Assembly (NCBI GenBank): GCA_034509425.1
Contig: JAVTVJ010000376.1
Coordinates: 124,001 to 188,000, forward strand
DNA: 64,000 bases
Source: Eopsaltria australis
Taxonomy: Eukaryota; Chordata; Aves; Passeriformes; Petroicidae
Direction: 5' to 3'
The translations under genes were made by a program, and so were the position numbers. This document shows positions 25,501-35,735 of the stretch, in pieces (within the stretch, counting starts at the first letter, position 1; each line of letters starts with the position of its first letter). The notes below the pieces were generated by a model. The model worked only from the letters and a program-made list of their open reading frames with translations. It did no database searches and was not told the origin of the DNA.

Positions 25501-28500
25501 CCACCACTGTTAGCTGACAGTCCTCATGTTTTTCTTTAGGAGTGCATAACTTGGCATTTTAAAATCTAGATTTTGAAATAGTTTCTCTCAATCTGCAGAA
25601 ATTGTCACTCCTGAGCATTGCAAAAGATGAGTTCTCTTCCCCAGAAAATGTTTTCCTTAATAAATCAATGTCATTGCATTAACGTCTGCAAATCAACATT
25701 TTGTGTTGGTTTTTAAATTCTCAGCCATGTTGTACCTTGCAGAGCTCCTGAGTGTTTTCAGAAGGAACCAGCCCTGTGAATCCTAGGAGTAACCCTTTAT
25801 TATATGCAAATCATGATGTCTGGTTTTAATTGCTTTTGTATTTTGTCATGATGTGTGTTCTCTGTAGCCTGTTTACCTTCTCTGTGGTTGTGATAGACAG
25901 AATCCCCTGTGGATTCAGAAATGAATGCAGAACTGATGCTGTTCTCTGTGGTTTTCTTCCTCCTTTCCCTGTCCCTCTGGTACTGAGCAGGTAGAGAAAT
26001 GTCACTGGTAGCCAGTAAATATCCAGTGCTGGTGTAGAGTCTGTGGAGTTCCTGTATTCAGTGTTTCTGTGGGGGTGGAAGGGTGATCCCATGGGACAGT
26101 GCCAGAACTCACTGATCCCTCTCCCCTTCCCAGATATCTGCTTGAAGGAGGTGACATCGATTGCAGACAGCCTCTATAACATCCAGCTTTTGAGAGAATT
26201 CTCAAATGAGTACCTAAACAAATGCTTTTACCTCACCTTGGAGGACATGTTGTATGCTCCTTTGGTTTTAAAGGTAAGAAACATAACAAAGGATGTATTT
26301 TTCAATAAAATGGGGGTAAATCACGAGTGTTTTGGTGATGTGAGGTGTAATTTTCCTTTTTTTTTTAATTCTGTTTCAGCCTAATGTCATGGTGTTCATT
26401 GCAGAACTCTTCTGGTGGTTTGAGAATGTCAAACCAGACTTTGTACAACCAAGAGATATCCAGGAAATAAAAGATGGTAAGTTTGTAACCAGGATAACTG
26501 ATAGCATGTTATTTAAAAAATACTTGGATTGCACTGAAACTGTTGCCCAGTGGTGTTTCCTTGGAAGCTTTGTTTCTACCCGAAGTTTGTTCTTGCTGGG
26601 GATCTTTGCAAGCAGTAAAGTAGAAGGAAAATTAATCCTATATCCACTTGAGTTCTAGTTTTTTGAATGGGTTATTTTTGAACAGGTAATTTTTTGAATA
26701 GGTAATTTCTGAACGGGTAATTTTTTAAATGGATAATTTTTGAACAGATCATTTCCCCCTAAACCCACTAATTAATTATTAATTTATAACTTCCATTAAG
26801 CTCCCCAGAAGACACATATTTTAAATAAAGACCAATACTCCAGCTTTTTCACTGTAGTGTTGTGTCACAAAGTTTTCCTGTGCAATCTGAGAGCTCCCTG
26901 CTCTTGTCCTGCTCTGTCCCTGGCCACTCTGAGTGGTGCTCACGCTGTCCCTTTGTACCCAGTCAAGGCAGTGATGCAGCAGAAGAGCAGCCGGCCCCCT
27001 GTCCCCATCTCCAACGCCACCAAGCGCAGTTTCCTGGCCACCCCTGCCAGCCCCAGCCCAGCAGAGCTGCAGCCCCCAGCCCAGGCAGCCCCTGAGGCCT
27101 GCAGCAGGTACTACCTGCACCCCGAGGAGCCTGACTACGTGTAAGTCTGTCTTCATGTTGTTCCACCTTCAGCTGATGCCTCTGTTGGGGTAACCTGGGG
27201 GTTTGTGCTGCTGAATGTTGGCATTTTGCTACAAACTGAGTGACTTTAGAGTGTCTAAAAGGGCTCCAAGAGAGCTGGGCAGGGACTTGCTTGGACCAGG
27301 TCCTGTGGAAGGTGTCCCCTGTCCATGGCAGGGACTGGAACTGAGTGGTCTTTAAGTCCCTTCCAACCCAAACCCTTCTGGGATTGTGTGAAAACGAACT
27401 TCAGCATGATGTCATGTGCAGAAAAATTAATGACAGGATTTTTCAGCTGATAGAAATTTCATGGTGATCCATTATTTCAGCCTTTACTTTGTCTTGAATT
27501 GATCATTTACACAAACAACAACTTAAATCTGCTGTATTTAGAAACTTAGTTTAATTTCAGGTAATAGGTTTACTTTTGTGTTGTTACATGTGAAAAACGT
27601 CTCTTTAAGGATCTTCTTAAAAATTAACAATATTATGTTTGAAAGAGAATGAGAGTAATTTAACAGTGTAACTTCACAATTTGATATTTTTTCTCATTGT
27701 AGAAAAAAAAATTTCTTTGTAGTAATGAATTTTTGCTTTTCTGAATTAGTGGCAAAGGAGGAAGCCCTGCCTTCAGCCCTTCTCATCCACTGCTCCCTTT
27801 GAGGCAAAAGCAACAAAAATCTTTACAGGGAGAAGACAGCCCTGGTGAGTCTGCCTGGAATTTGCCTTTCAGCAGGCAGTGAATGTCAATAAAATAATGA
27901 ATTAAAATATAAATTCATTTCTAGAAATAATTTAGAATTGAATTAAACTGCAGTCACATGGGTGAGCATGTTGGGTTTGAGTAAACCTTAAAGATCTTTT
28001 AAGAAACTTAGTGGATTTTAATTTTTTTTCAGGCTTTGACTGTGTCTGTCTGGCAGCTGCAGCAAATCTGTTTTCTGCTGCCATCTGTTGGGGAAGGACT
28101 TGATTCTGTTTTTATATTTACTATTAAATGAGGTAAAAGTTCTGGTTTAAAGTCCATTTCTAAACTGTTGCCAATTAAAACCATTCCAGGCCATCGGCAC
28201 CGTTCGAATTCCCTGACCCGCGTTGATGGGCAGCCACGAGGAGCAGTCCTGGCATGGCCAGAGAGGAAACCCAGGTAAGGGAGGCATGAATTTATTACAG
28301 CATTGCTTGAGGAAATGATACTGGGACAATTTGATTGTGGTAACATGGGATCACTGCCCTAGAACTGCACTGACGGTCTCTTAATTTTGTTTTCTCTTAA
28401 TGTGCACTTTCAGAGCTGACTGATTTTAGATTTGCAATTGAAAATGCGTCAGACGTGATTTTCAGGAGGTGCTGTTGAGAATGGAAGTATCAGACGTTGC

Positions 28501-31500
28501 CGCTTGGTGTTGCTGGTCACTTGTGACACAGGATGCATTTTTAAAATAAACCAACAATTTTAGCTGTCTGTATCATGGTCTTTATTTCAACAAATTGTAC
28601 CTCGTTGTGCTTGAGTGTCAGTAGACTCTCCTTATCTTTTCTAGGCCTCTGTCTCAGCCAACACCATTTGCTCTTCATCATTCTGCCAGTACTGATGTGG
28701 ACCCTGGCTCTGGTGACAGCATTAGCCTGGCCAGATCCATCAGCAAGGACAGTCTTGCTTCCAACATTGTCAATGTAACCCCCAAAAACCAGCCCCACCC
28801 TCCCTCGGTGAAAGCTAACGGGAAGAGCTTGCTGAACAACGTAGAAATGGAGGATGAAGATGAAGAGCTCATTGCAATCATCAGACCTGAGGAAAGGCCA
28901 AACCGTGGTGACCCTGAGGTGCAGAGTGCAGCAGCCAGGGTGCCCAGCATAGTGGCCACAGCGTGGTCTCCCAAAACCAACAGCGACCCTTCGGACAGCA
29001 AAGCCGAGAGTTTTTACCTGGAGCCTTTAATGCCTGCAGTGCTGAAACCAGCCAAGGAGAAACAGGTCATCAATAAAGAGGATGAGTGTGGGGAGGGGAA
29101 ACAGAGGAGTTTTGTAACAAAGAGGTTAAATGAAGGACATTTGTCTTTGATGCGCAAGAAAGCGACGAGCAGTCATGGTGAGCATGACCTCAGTAGGACT
29201 TTTACTCCAATTTCTAGCTCTGATTTCACTCCAGTTGCAGATCCCAGTGCTGCAGATGCAGTGGCCCTGGGGGAAGCAGGTGTAGAAGCTTCCAGACCTT
29301 TGGCCAGTAGCAGTTTAGATCCTTCCTCTCAGGAGCTATCCACTGGAGGATTCTTTCTTCACGCTGCTAAAGCTGATGATGAGGTAACGAGTAAAGTCAG
29401 TGTGAGTTATGGGAAAGGTCTCAACTTGCACGTTCAGGACACAACCTGGACCATGGTGAGACAGGACTCGGAGTCGGATCTCTTGGACATGGAAGATGCT
29501 GACCAGGATTTGGTGGTCATGGACAACCATCCCATAGTCACTAAGTACATTGGTGAGGAGGAATCTGCCAAGCTGCAGGAGGACATGAAGGTGAAGGAGC
29601 ACGAGGACAAGGACGATGCCAGCGGCCGCTCCAGCCCCTGCCTGAGCACCATCTCCCAGGTGAGCAGCGTGTCCATGGCCAGCGGCAGTGTCCGCATGAC
29701 CAGCTTTGCTGAGAGGAAGCTGCAGAGGCTCAACAGCTACGAGACCAAGTCCAGCACGAGCAGTTCCCAGAAAACCACCCCAGATGGGTCAGAAAGCTGC
29801 CCAGCACCGCTGACCACGTGGAAACAAAAGCGAGAGCAGAGCCCCAGCCGGCAGAACAAAGACAACGTTAATCTTTTAGCTTCTGAGCTGGTGCAGCTCC
29901 ATATGCAGCTGGAAGAGAAACGCAGGGCCATAGAGGCTCAGAAGAAGAAGATGGAAGCCTTATCAGCAAGGCAGAGACTAAAATTGGGCAAGGCAGCTTT
30001 TCTGCACGTTGTCAAAAAAGGGAAATCTCCTGATGGTCCACAGCCTCTTAAACCAGAACATTTTGCAAAAGAATATTCTCGGCACAACGGGGAAGAGTTG
30101 GATGAAGTTTCTTTAGGTTCCAAATCTGACGAGTTTCTTGTGAAAGAGGAGGAGAGAGAAGAAATGCTCAACGATTCTCCAGAAGTAGCAAAAGTAAAAA
30201 TGCAGGAAAGCCTGGCTTTTGCTGAGCAACACAAACCAAAAGACCCTGCTGCTATGCACGATTTGGAAAAAAGTAAAATTATTTCTGTTGCTCTCCTAGA
30301 AGACAACGTGACCGAAGCGGATATAAATGAATGTGATCTTTCTATCGAGAAGCTGAACGAAACCATCAGCACCCTGCAGCAGGCCATCCTCAAGATTTCC
30401 CAGCAGCAGGAGCTGCTCATGAAATCTCCAACAGTGCCATCCCCAGGAAGCAGAAGTAACTCTCAGGACCAAAAGGTGAAGCCTTCGATTCATTTTGTTG
30501 AGCCCCTGTCTCCAACTGGAATGAACAGCCTGCGGAAGCCGCCGCGCTTTGGCCAAGGAAGGACTCCCCGACCGGGAAGGCCGTCGGAGCTGAAGGTCCC
30601 CAAGGACAGGCAGCAGAATTCAGCACGCGTTAAAACCCCAACACCCAGCCTAGAAAACCTGCCACACCTGAGACCTTTCCCACCCAATAGCTTGGCAAAG
30701 ACACCCACGGAAGTGGAGAGCAGTCCTGATCATGGAAGTGGTTCCCAAGAGAAGGGTTTCTTTGATACCTATAGACTTCATGATGAGAGCAATCAAAGGG
30801 CACTTGTTCTCTCCACCTCCAAAGATGCAAATATTCTGTCTGAAATGAGCAAAGAGGTGAATAACAGCTTCAAGGAAACAGGGTTGAATTCTTCTGATGG
30901 CTCAGGAAAAGAAAATGTCCCAGTGGATGAGCCCCTGAGAAGCAAGGCTAATCTCATTGAAGTAGATTTGTCTGACTTAAAAGCTCCAGATGAAGGAGAA
31001 CTTGAAAACCAGGATAGCTCCACGGATATGATTAGTGAAGGTGATCAGAAGTCTGGTGTGGGTTTTTTCTTCAAGGTAAATGTGTTACCTTTCTCTCTTT
31101 GGTTCCTGTTAAACACTCACCCAGCGTTAGAACTGGTGTTGCCCAGTCTCCTGATGGAGCACAGCACTCATTGGTTGCAATATTTGGATATAAAAAAGCT
31201 GCACTGGAAAACAATTACTTTTGGAAAAAGGGAGAGAACTGCTCTCAGAACATTCAGTGTCTTAATTTCTGTTTAACAATTACTATTGTCAATACCTCAG
31301 ATGTGCTGACATGATGATACTTTCTCTTTTAATTTCTCTTTCAAGAAGGCCAAACTAGGCTGTCTCAGTCTCAGGGAATTTAACTTTTGAGGTCTTTGTA
31401 GTGTGATTAATTTTGACTGATTGTCATTGCACTGAGATTATTTGTGGTGTCCATCCTGGCCCATATCATAATTGCCCTGTACCTTGCAGGTCTAGAAGGT

Positions 31501-33847
31501 TTTGTGATGGTTAAAGATACCTAAAAACAAGTCAGAGTAAGATGAGCCCCTTTTTTCTCCTCACAGACTTAAGGGAACACTAAAACTATCTCTTAATTTT
31601 TTTCTTGCGCAACAAGAAATTTTGATTTACGCTCAAATGTAAAGATTTCCAAAAGTAATAGTTTTTCTCCAAATTTTCCTGGAATCCTCAGCAATCTTGT
31701 GCTGTCCAGCTGAATACATTGCCCACTGTTGTTTAAAATCTCCATCCCTTTGGGTTTTGCAGGATGAGCAGAAGGCAGAGGATGAGCTGGCCAAAAAACG
31801 TGCGGCGTTCCTCCTGAAGCAGCAGCGCAAGGCCGAGGAGGCTCGGCTGCGGAAGCAGCAGCTGGAGGCTGAGGTGGAGCAGAAAAGGGATGAAGCTCGG
31901 TAATGATGCATATTAGAAAGAGAGAAAAGAATTTCTCTTTGATTTTTAAGGTGAGGGAGTTTGGTCCATGCTGGAAGCTGTTCGTTCACGCTGTTCCTGT
32001 GTTCTCTTGTCAGTCGCAAAGCCGAGGAGGACCGGATACGGAAAGAAGAGGAGAAGGCTCGGCGAGAACTCATCAAGCAGGAATATCTAAGGAAAAAACA
32101 GCAGCAAATTTTGGAGGAGCAAGGACTTGGGAAGCCCAAATCCAAGCCCAAAAAACCCAGGCCAAAGTCAGTCCATCGTGAGGAATCCTACAGTGATTCA
32201 GGCACAAAGTGTTCGTCCACACGTAAGAATCTGGATTCGTCTGCTCTCACTGCTCTGCCAGTCTGCTGTGACCAAATGTGTTTGACATTTGCTCTCCTGT
32301 TTTGTAGCTGATAATCTGAGCAGTGCTCAGTCTGGTTCCAGTCTGTCTTTGGCCTCAGCAGCAACAACGGAGCCTGAAAGTGTTCACTCTGGTGGCACTC
32401 CCTCCCAGAGGTACAGCCAGGCTCTCTTGGGTTTCTCTGGTCCTGGGGGATGGAACAGTGTTGGGCTTAGTGCTGTTTGCTTCACCTCACTGGCAGAGGG
32501 GCACAGTGAGAATTGCTGAATTTGTCTGGTTTATGTGGCTGCCAACTGCAGTGTTCTGTGCAAACTTGCAGTTTTGTTTTATTTTCTCCCAGAGGAGTCA
32601 GAGTTTTGCTTTGATTTCTAGCAAGGAGAATCTGACTGTTCTGGGGAGGATAAGGGGGAATAATCTGTTCCATTCAGGGACAGCAGCATTGATGTGAGAT
32701 TACAGGGCCAAACCCCAAAATCTTGACACATAATTTTTTATTTCTTTCCCTCCCAGAGTTGAATCAATGGAGTCCTTACCCATTCTGAGCAGAAATCCCA
32801 GCAGAAACACAGAGAGGGACTGGGAGAACGCTTCCACGGCATCTTCCATTGCTTCAGTGGCAGAATACACAGGTGCCTGCTTTGCTTTAGTTTAGTTTGC
32901 TTTTGTTTAGCTTGTTTTCTTCATTTATTCTGAATACCAGCTCAGGAAAAATTGTGATGTGTTTCATGTTATTTTTGAGAAGTTGTCAGGTGTATTTTGT
33001 TCTGTTTAAGATCTCTACAAGTAAGTCATTCTAGAAAAATAATGAGGTTTTTTTCTTTTTTTTACTTTGAACAAAAATCTTAACATTCGTAAATGTAAGG
33101 CAAATAATTTTTACTTGTTTCTCTTCCTTAGGTCCAAAATTATTTAAGGAACCCAGCAGCAAATCCAACAAACCTATTATTCACAATGCTATATCTCACT
33201 GCTGTCTTGCTGGAAAAGTGAATGAACCACATAAGAACTCAATATTAGAGGTAAACACTAAAATGATTCATGCACTGTCAATCAGATGGGTCTGTAATGC
33301 TGATTCCAGAATCCCACTGATGTGTTGTGTGAATTCCATTTCCTAAAATGTGCCTGTATTGAGGATTTTTTTGCTTCCCACGTGGAAAACAACGATTTTG
33401 TAATTGGAGTTCTGCTTGCAAGTTCACAAAAAGACTGAAAATCATAATTACTGACCTAGTGTTAAAAAACCAAATTATTCAGCCTAAAGCTTGGCACGAT
33501 TCTCCCTGTGACCAACCCCTGTACCCTGGTTGTTTTTGCTGCAGGAGCTGGAGAAATGTGATGCCAACCACTACATCATCCTGTTCCGCGACGCCGGCTG
33601 CCAGTTCCGAGCACTTTACTGCTACTACCCCGACACGGAGGAGATCTACAAGCTGACTGGGACAGGGCCAAAGAGCATCACCAAGAAAATGATTGATAAA
33701 CTCTATAAGTACAGCTCGGACAGAAAACAGTTTAACGTGATCCCAGCCAAAACCATGTCTGTGAGCGTGGATGCTCTCACCATCCACAACCACTTGTGGC
33801 AAGCCAAGCGACCCGCGGTGCCAAAGAAGAGCCAGACTCGGAAATGA
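10395..33847 (+). CDS. CAMSAP1: CAMSAP1, calmodulin-regulated spectrin-associated protein 1 (17 coding exons)
   Basis: This cytoplasmic protein binds and stabilises non-centrosomal microtubule minus ends and also contacts spectrin and calmodulin. Coding exons are 10395-10557, 19478-19740, 19934-20095, 20701-20781, 25033-25174, 26134-26273, 26380-26476, 26963-27140, 27750-27844, 28190-28274, 28645-31075, 31763-31899, 32014-32222, 32308-32410, 32757-32872, 33132-33250 and 33545-33847. All junctions are GT-AG with matching phases, giving 4824 nt, or 1607 residues, against about 1600 in human. The domain order is an N-terminal conserved region, a CAMSAP-type CH domain (about 220-335), a long disordered linker, coiled coils (about 879-925, 1030-1055 and 1280-1370) and a C-terminal CKK domain (about 1468-1603). 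The CKK domain is the part that recognises minus ends. The full-length frame and near-identity to mammalian CAMSAP1, rather than CAMSAP2/3, make the assignment firm. The 8.9-kb first coding intron is the longest. Confidence 0.97.
10558..19477 (+). other. CAMSAP1: CAMSAP1 intron 1 (8.9 kb)
   Basis: AT-rich intron with no coding or RNA gene recognised on either strand. It contains a 25-base T run (13125-13149) and a short 19-bp duplication near 14370-14408 (AATCCCTGGATTCCCT type). Short open frames in it show no family resemblance. Confidence 0.85.
13125..13149. repeat. Poly(T) tract, 25 bases
   Basis: Pure T run in intron 1. On the - strand it would read as a poly(A) tail, but no polyadenylation signal or recognisable retrocopy precedes it there. 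Confidence 0.9.
19478..19740 (+). CDS. CAMSAP1: CAMSAP1 coding exon 2
   Basis: Encodes residues 55-142, with EHIKPPVIKLLLSSELYCRV and the ALQGHQSVIQALSRKGIYV stretch. Entry is phase 1 and exit phase 0. The exon is clearly more GC-rich than its introns. Its donor, ATG then GTTAGC, is weak, but the next exon continues the family sequence exactly. Confidence 0.95.
19934..20095 (+). CDS. CAMSAP1: CAMSAP1 coding exon 3
   Basis: 54 codons, phase 0 to 0, containing MAMIDALMMAYTVEMISIEK and KELPYDLEDAMVFWINK. This conserved N-terminal part precedes the CH domain. Donor GTAAAA. Confidence 0.96.
20701..20781 (+). CDS. CAMSAP1: CAMSAP1 coding exon 4
   Basis: 27 codons, phase 0 to 0 (VNLKMREITEKE... 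SPGHQK). The equivalent exon region is a known place of isoform variation in CAMSAP family members. Confidence 0.94.
23895..23918. repeat. (TG)12 microsatellite
   Basis: Uninterrupted TG dinucleotides in intron 4, likely length-polymorphic. Confidence 0.95.
24722..24822 (+). mobile_element. CR1 LINE 3'-end fragment
   Basis: Shows the CR1 tail: GGTTGGATTAGATGACCTTT, then AAGGTCCTTTCCAACCCAAA and CCATTCTAGGATT, a relic of the terminal octamer repeats. Confidence 0.85.
25033..25174 (+). CDS. CAMSAP1: CAMSAP1 coding exon 5 (CH domain)
   Basis: Encodes residues 224-270, starting VRYRRDHLSSRQLPYFPVLE and including AALLAVIHYYCPEQMKLD. This is the first half of the CAMSAP CH domain. It exits in phase 1 at GTATGT. 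Confidence 0.96.
25378..25508 (+). other. CAMSAP1: Candidate alternative exon inside the CH domain
   Basis: This stretch of intron 5 has a long polypyrimidine tract ending in TTTAG and a 131-base open frame, followed by GTTAGC, the same donor hexamer used by exon 2. It enters in phase 1 and exits in phase 0, exactly like exon 6 (140 bases), so it could replace exon 6 without a frameshift. The peptide (EDCVPYVMSYKRILSFADLD...) is not recognised and does not clearly align to exon 6. A chance open frame or a cryptic exon remains possible. Confidence 0.25.
26134..26273 (+). CDS. CAMSAP1: CAMSAP1 coding exon 6 (CH domain)
   Basis: Residues 271-317: ICLKEVTSIADSLYNIQLLR and FYLTLEDMLYAPLVLK, the central CH-domain helices. 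Phase 1 to 0, donor GTAAGA. Confidence 0.97.
26380..26476 (+). CDS. CAMSAP1: CAMSAP1 coding exon 7 (CH domain end)
   Basis: Residues 318-350: PNVMVFIAELFWWFENVKPD and FVQPRDIQEIKD, the last helix of the CH domain. Phase 0 to 1, consensus donor GTAAGT. Confidence 0.97.
26661..26753 (+). repeat. AT-rich minisatellite, about 16-bp units
   Basis: About six degenerate units of the type TTTTGAACAGGTAATT lie in intron 7. Every unit carries a GGTAAT- or GGTTAT-like word resembling a splice donor. Confidence 0.8.
26963..27140 (+). CDS. CAMSAP1: CAMSAP1 coding exon 8
   Basis: Residues 350-409, starting VKAVMQQKSSRPPVPISNAT and going on to a Pro/Ala-rich linker that diverges from mammals before YYLHPEEPDY. 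Phase 1 to 2, donor GTAAGT. Confidence 0.94.
27278..27392 (+). mobile_element. CR1 LINE 3'-end fragment
   Basis: CR1 tail features in order: TTGGACCAGGTCCTGTGGAA, GGTGTCCCCTGTCCATGGCA, and TCTTTAAGTCCCTTCCAACC followed by CCAAACCCTTCTGGGATTG. Confidence 0.8.
27750..27844 (+). CDS. CAMSAP1: CAMSAP1 coding exon 9
   Basis: Residues 409-441, with GKGGSPAFSPSHPLLPLRQK. Phase 2 to 1, donor GTGAGT. Confidence 0.94.
28190..28274 (+). CDS. CAMSAP1: CAMSAP1 coding exon 10
   Basis: Residues 441-469, with the strongly conserved HRHRSNSLTRVDGQPRG, a basic Ser-rich patch that looks like a kinase site. Phase 1 to 2, donor GTAAGG. Confidence 0.95.
28645..31075 (+). CDS. CAMSAP1: CAMSAP1 coding exon 11 (large exon)
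   Basis: A 2431-base exon encoding about residues 469-1279, the disordered linker with embedded motifs. Landmarks are GDSISLARSISKDSLASNIV, ESFYLEPLMPAVLKPAKEKQ, KVKEHEDKDDASGRSSPCLS, a coiled coil (ELVQLHMQLEEKRRAIEAQ, about 879-925) with the basic segment KLGKAAFLHVVKKGK after it, and a second coiled coil (SIEKLNETISTLQQAILKIS, about 1030-1055). The region is known in CAMSAPs to hold microtubule-, spectrin- and calmodulin-binding parts. Phase 2 to 0, donor GTAAAT. Confidence 0.97.
31763..31899 (+). CDS. CAMSAP1: CAMSAP1 coding exon 12 (coiled coil)
   Basis: Residues 1280-1325: DEQKAEDELAKKRAAFLLKQ and more charged heptads, the start of the long C-terminal coiled coil. Phase 0 to 2, donor GGTAATG (GT at 31900). 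Confidence 0.96.
32014..32222 (+). CDS. CAMSAP1: CAMSAP1 coding exon 13 (coiled coil and basic tail)
   Basis: Residues 1325-1395: it ends the charged coiled coil (RKEEEKARRELIKQEYLRKK), then gives the basic linker KPKSKPKKPRPKSVHREES. Phase 2 to 1, donor GTAAGA. Confidence 0.96.
32308..32410 (+). CDS. CAMSAP1: CAMSAP1 coding exon 14
   Basis: Residues 1395-1429, Ser-rich: SGSSLSLASAATTEPESVHS. Phase 1 to 2, donor GTACAG. Confidence 0.95.
32757..32872 (+). CDS. CAMSAP1: CAMSAP1 coding exon 15
   Basis: Residues 1429-1468: VESMESLPILSRNPSRNTER and the segment SVAEYTG leading into the CKK domain. Phase 2 to 1, donor GTGCCT. Confidence 0.95.
33132..33250 (+). CDS. CAMSAP1: CAMSAP1 coding exon 16 (CKK domain)
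   Basis: Residues 1468-1507: PKLFKEPSSKSNKPIIHNAI and SHCCLAGKVNEPHKNSILE, the first half of the CKK microtubule minus-end-binding domain. Phase 1 to 0. Confidence 0.97.
33545..33847 (+). CDS. CAMSAP1: CAMSAP1 coding exon 17 (CKK domain, stop)
   Basis: Residues 1508-1607: YIILFRDAGCQFRALYCYYP, TGTGPKSITKKMIDKLYKYS and SVDALTIHNHLW, the core of the CKK domain. It ends in a basic tail (KRPAVPKKSQTRK) and TGA at 33845-33847. Confidence 0.97.
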   Translation, partial: ELEKCDANHYIILFRDAGCQFRALYCYYPDTEEIYKLTGTGPKSITKKMIDKLYKYSSDRKQFNVIPAKTMSVSVDALTIHNHLWQAKRPAVPKKSQTRK

Positions 33848-34682
33848 CACCCAGCTCCTGGGGAGAAGGTTGGCTCACTGGGATTGCATTGAGACAAGAC
33901 ATGTTTACCATTTTCCTCCAGTTTGGTATGAGATGTGCAGAACCATAGACATTTTTTAAGAAGCTTCGGGACAGATAACCATGGATGCAAGTTCTTGAGG
34001 ATGAAGGAACGTTGCCAGTGTTTTTTATGAATGATCAATCTGCTGTTACACCCAATGCTAACTACTGTGGCTTTCAGCTGACGAGGGACTGTGCATGTAG
34101 CAAGATCTTGAACAAGTGGATTTCCTTTTACTTGAAGCTTTTCATCGGTACAAATTGGGAATAATTTAATTCTCTTTTCCTCTCCACCTCATTCCCGCCT
34201 TTTTCCTGGCATTCTTAAAAGTTGGCAAGCTCCGAACTCGGGTAGAAGGATTTGAACAGATCTTGGGTGAAGTGCTTTGGGTTTGGTTTGGTTTTTTTAA
34301 ACAGTCTTTAGGGAAATCTTCTTTCAGACCTTTCTGAGGAACTGTTGAATACATCCAGTTGTTGTACTGTTACCTACTGCCAACGTAAGTCCAGCTCTCA
34401 GATTTCTGAAAAAAAGCCCCAACTTGTGCTGCTCAGAACAGAGTTTACTTGCAGGATCTGTGTAGGATAAGCATTGCAAGGATTGCAAAAGCCAGTCTTT
34501 TTCTAAAAAAAAAAATATTAAAAAATTGTTCACAAATGTAAAGATCTCTGGAATACAATCATAAAGGCAAAACAGGTGCTACTAGCTGGAATGTGCCTGA
34601 CTGAAACTTAAGGCAAAGCTGAATGGAGCCCAGTGATTACTGATTTCAGTTCCAGGTAGTGTCCTAAAGATTTGTTTGCTTT

Positions 34683-34688
34683 AATAAA
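34683..34688 (+). terminator. CAMSAP1: Proximal polyadenylation signal AATAAA
   Basis: Canonical hexamer 0.84 kb after the stop. Its use would shorten the 3' UTR. Confidence 0.4.
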
Positions 34689-35709
34689 GGTGGATGCTGG
34701 TAGGTATAGAACATTTCCACTCTGAGCACGCTACTCCTGTACGATGGTGCACTTAATGATCACAGATTTTAATGTTTTTATTACGTCATGAAATGTAATT
34801 CTACTTTCTTTGTCCTGTCTTTATTCTGAATGAGCAGCATGCTCTACGATGAAGAGTGTGTTATGTTTTTTTATTTTGGGTGATATATTAATATATATTG
34901 ATTTGTTTTTCTCATTTGAAAGCAATTTTTAAACAGAGACATTTGCATTTGTTTCAAAAGCCCAAATAAGTCGAATGGCTTGGATTTCTTTTCATGTTGA
35001 AATATTAAATCTTGAGTTATGACCTTAAAAGTCTTTGTGTTTCAGCAGATTAAATTTTTGTCTGTGGTAACAGGGTATATTTGCAGTTCCTTTTTTTTTT
35101 GTTTTTTTTTAACCACTCCCATGTCTCATTCCTGGCCCCAGCTGGTTCCCAAGTAGGTTTCTGCAGCTATTCCCTGATTAATTTAATCTGCTAACGAGCT
35201 CGTGCTCCGTGGCTTTGACACTTACTACCTGCAGCTCCTGTAGGTTCTGACTTGGGTTTGCACATGTTTACTTTTCTTTGAAGTGTTACTTGAATCTGTG
35301 TCTCTCGAGTGCAGAAGGCCCTGCCCCTTCCTCGAGAGGAACTGAGCTCTGAATCCAGTGTAATTATTGCCCTTGGAGATGATGGAAGGTACAGAGAGTT
35401 CTTGTACATAGGGGGATTTAGGGGATGGGATGAAGTGCTGGGTAGGTAGAGCAGAGTGAAGGTCTTCCAGTGCAGTCTCTCCGTGGTTTTTTCCCCTCCC
35501 AGGACTCCCTGACTAGGCTGCTGCAACTTTGTAAATTATGTTAGATAGTTTGCTGCTTGTAAATAATTAAAAGCTTTATGGTTTCTAAAGTGCTGAGTAT
35601 TAAACACCGTCATGAGTGTAACTTTTGTTACCATGCTTTTCATGCTTGTGCTTTATTTCTCACTGTTTGATATTATAAACCATATTTATTTTATGAAACA
35701 CTGAAATTT

Positions 35710-35715
35710 AATAAA
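35710..35715 (+). terminator. CAMSAP1: Distal polyadenylation signal AATAAA
   Basis: Canonical hexamer followed within 30-60 bases by a U/GU-rich stretch (TTTTTATTTCATGTGTACTT), the expected downstream element. It is the best candidate for the main 3' end. Confidence 0.65.
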
Positions 35716-35735
35716 AATCATTAACTGATTTCCTT

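Larger units (their letters stand above)
33848..35735 (+). other. CAMSAP1: CAMSAP1 3' UTR
   Basis: AT-rich sequence after the stop codon with no further coding. It holds a proximal polyadenylation signal (34683-34688) and a distal one (35710-35715). The 3' boundary is inferred from the distal signal. Confidence 0.7.
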
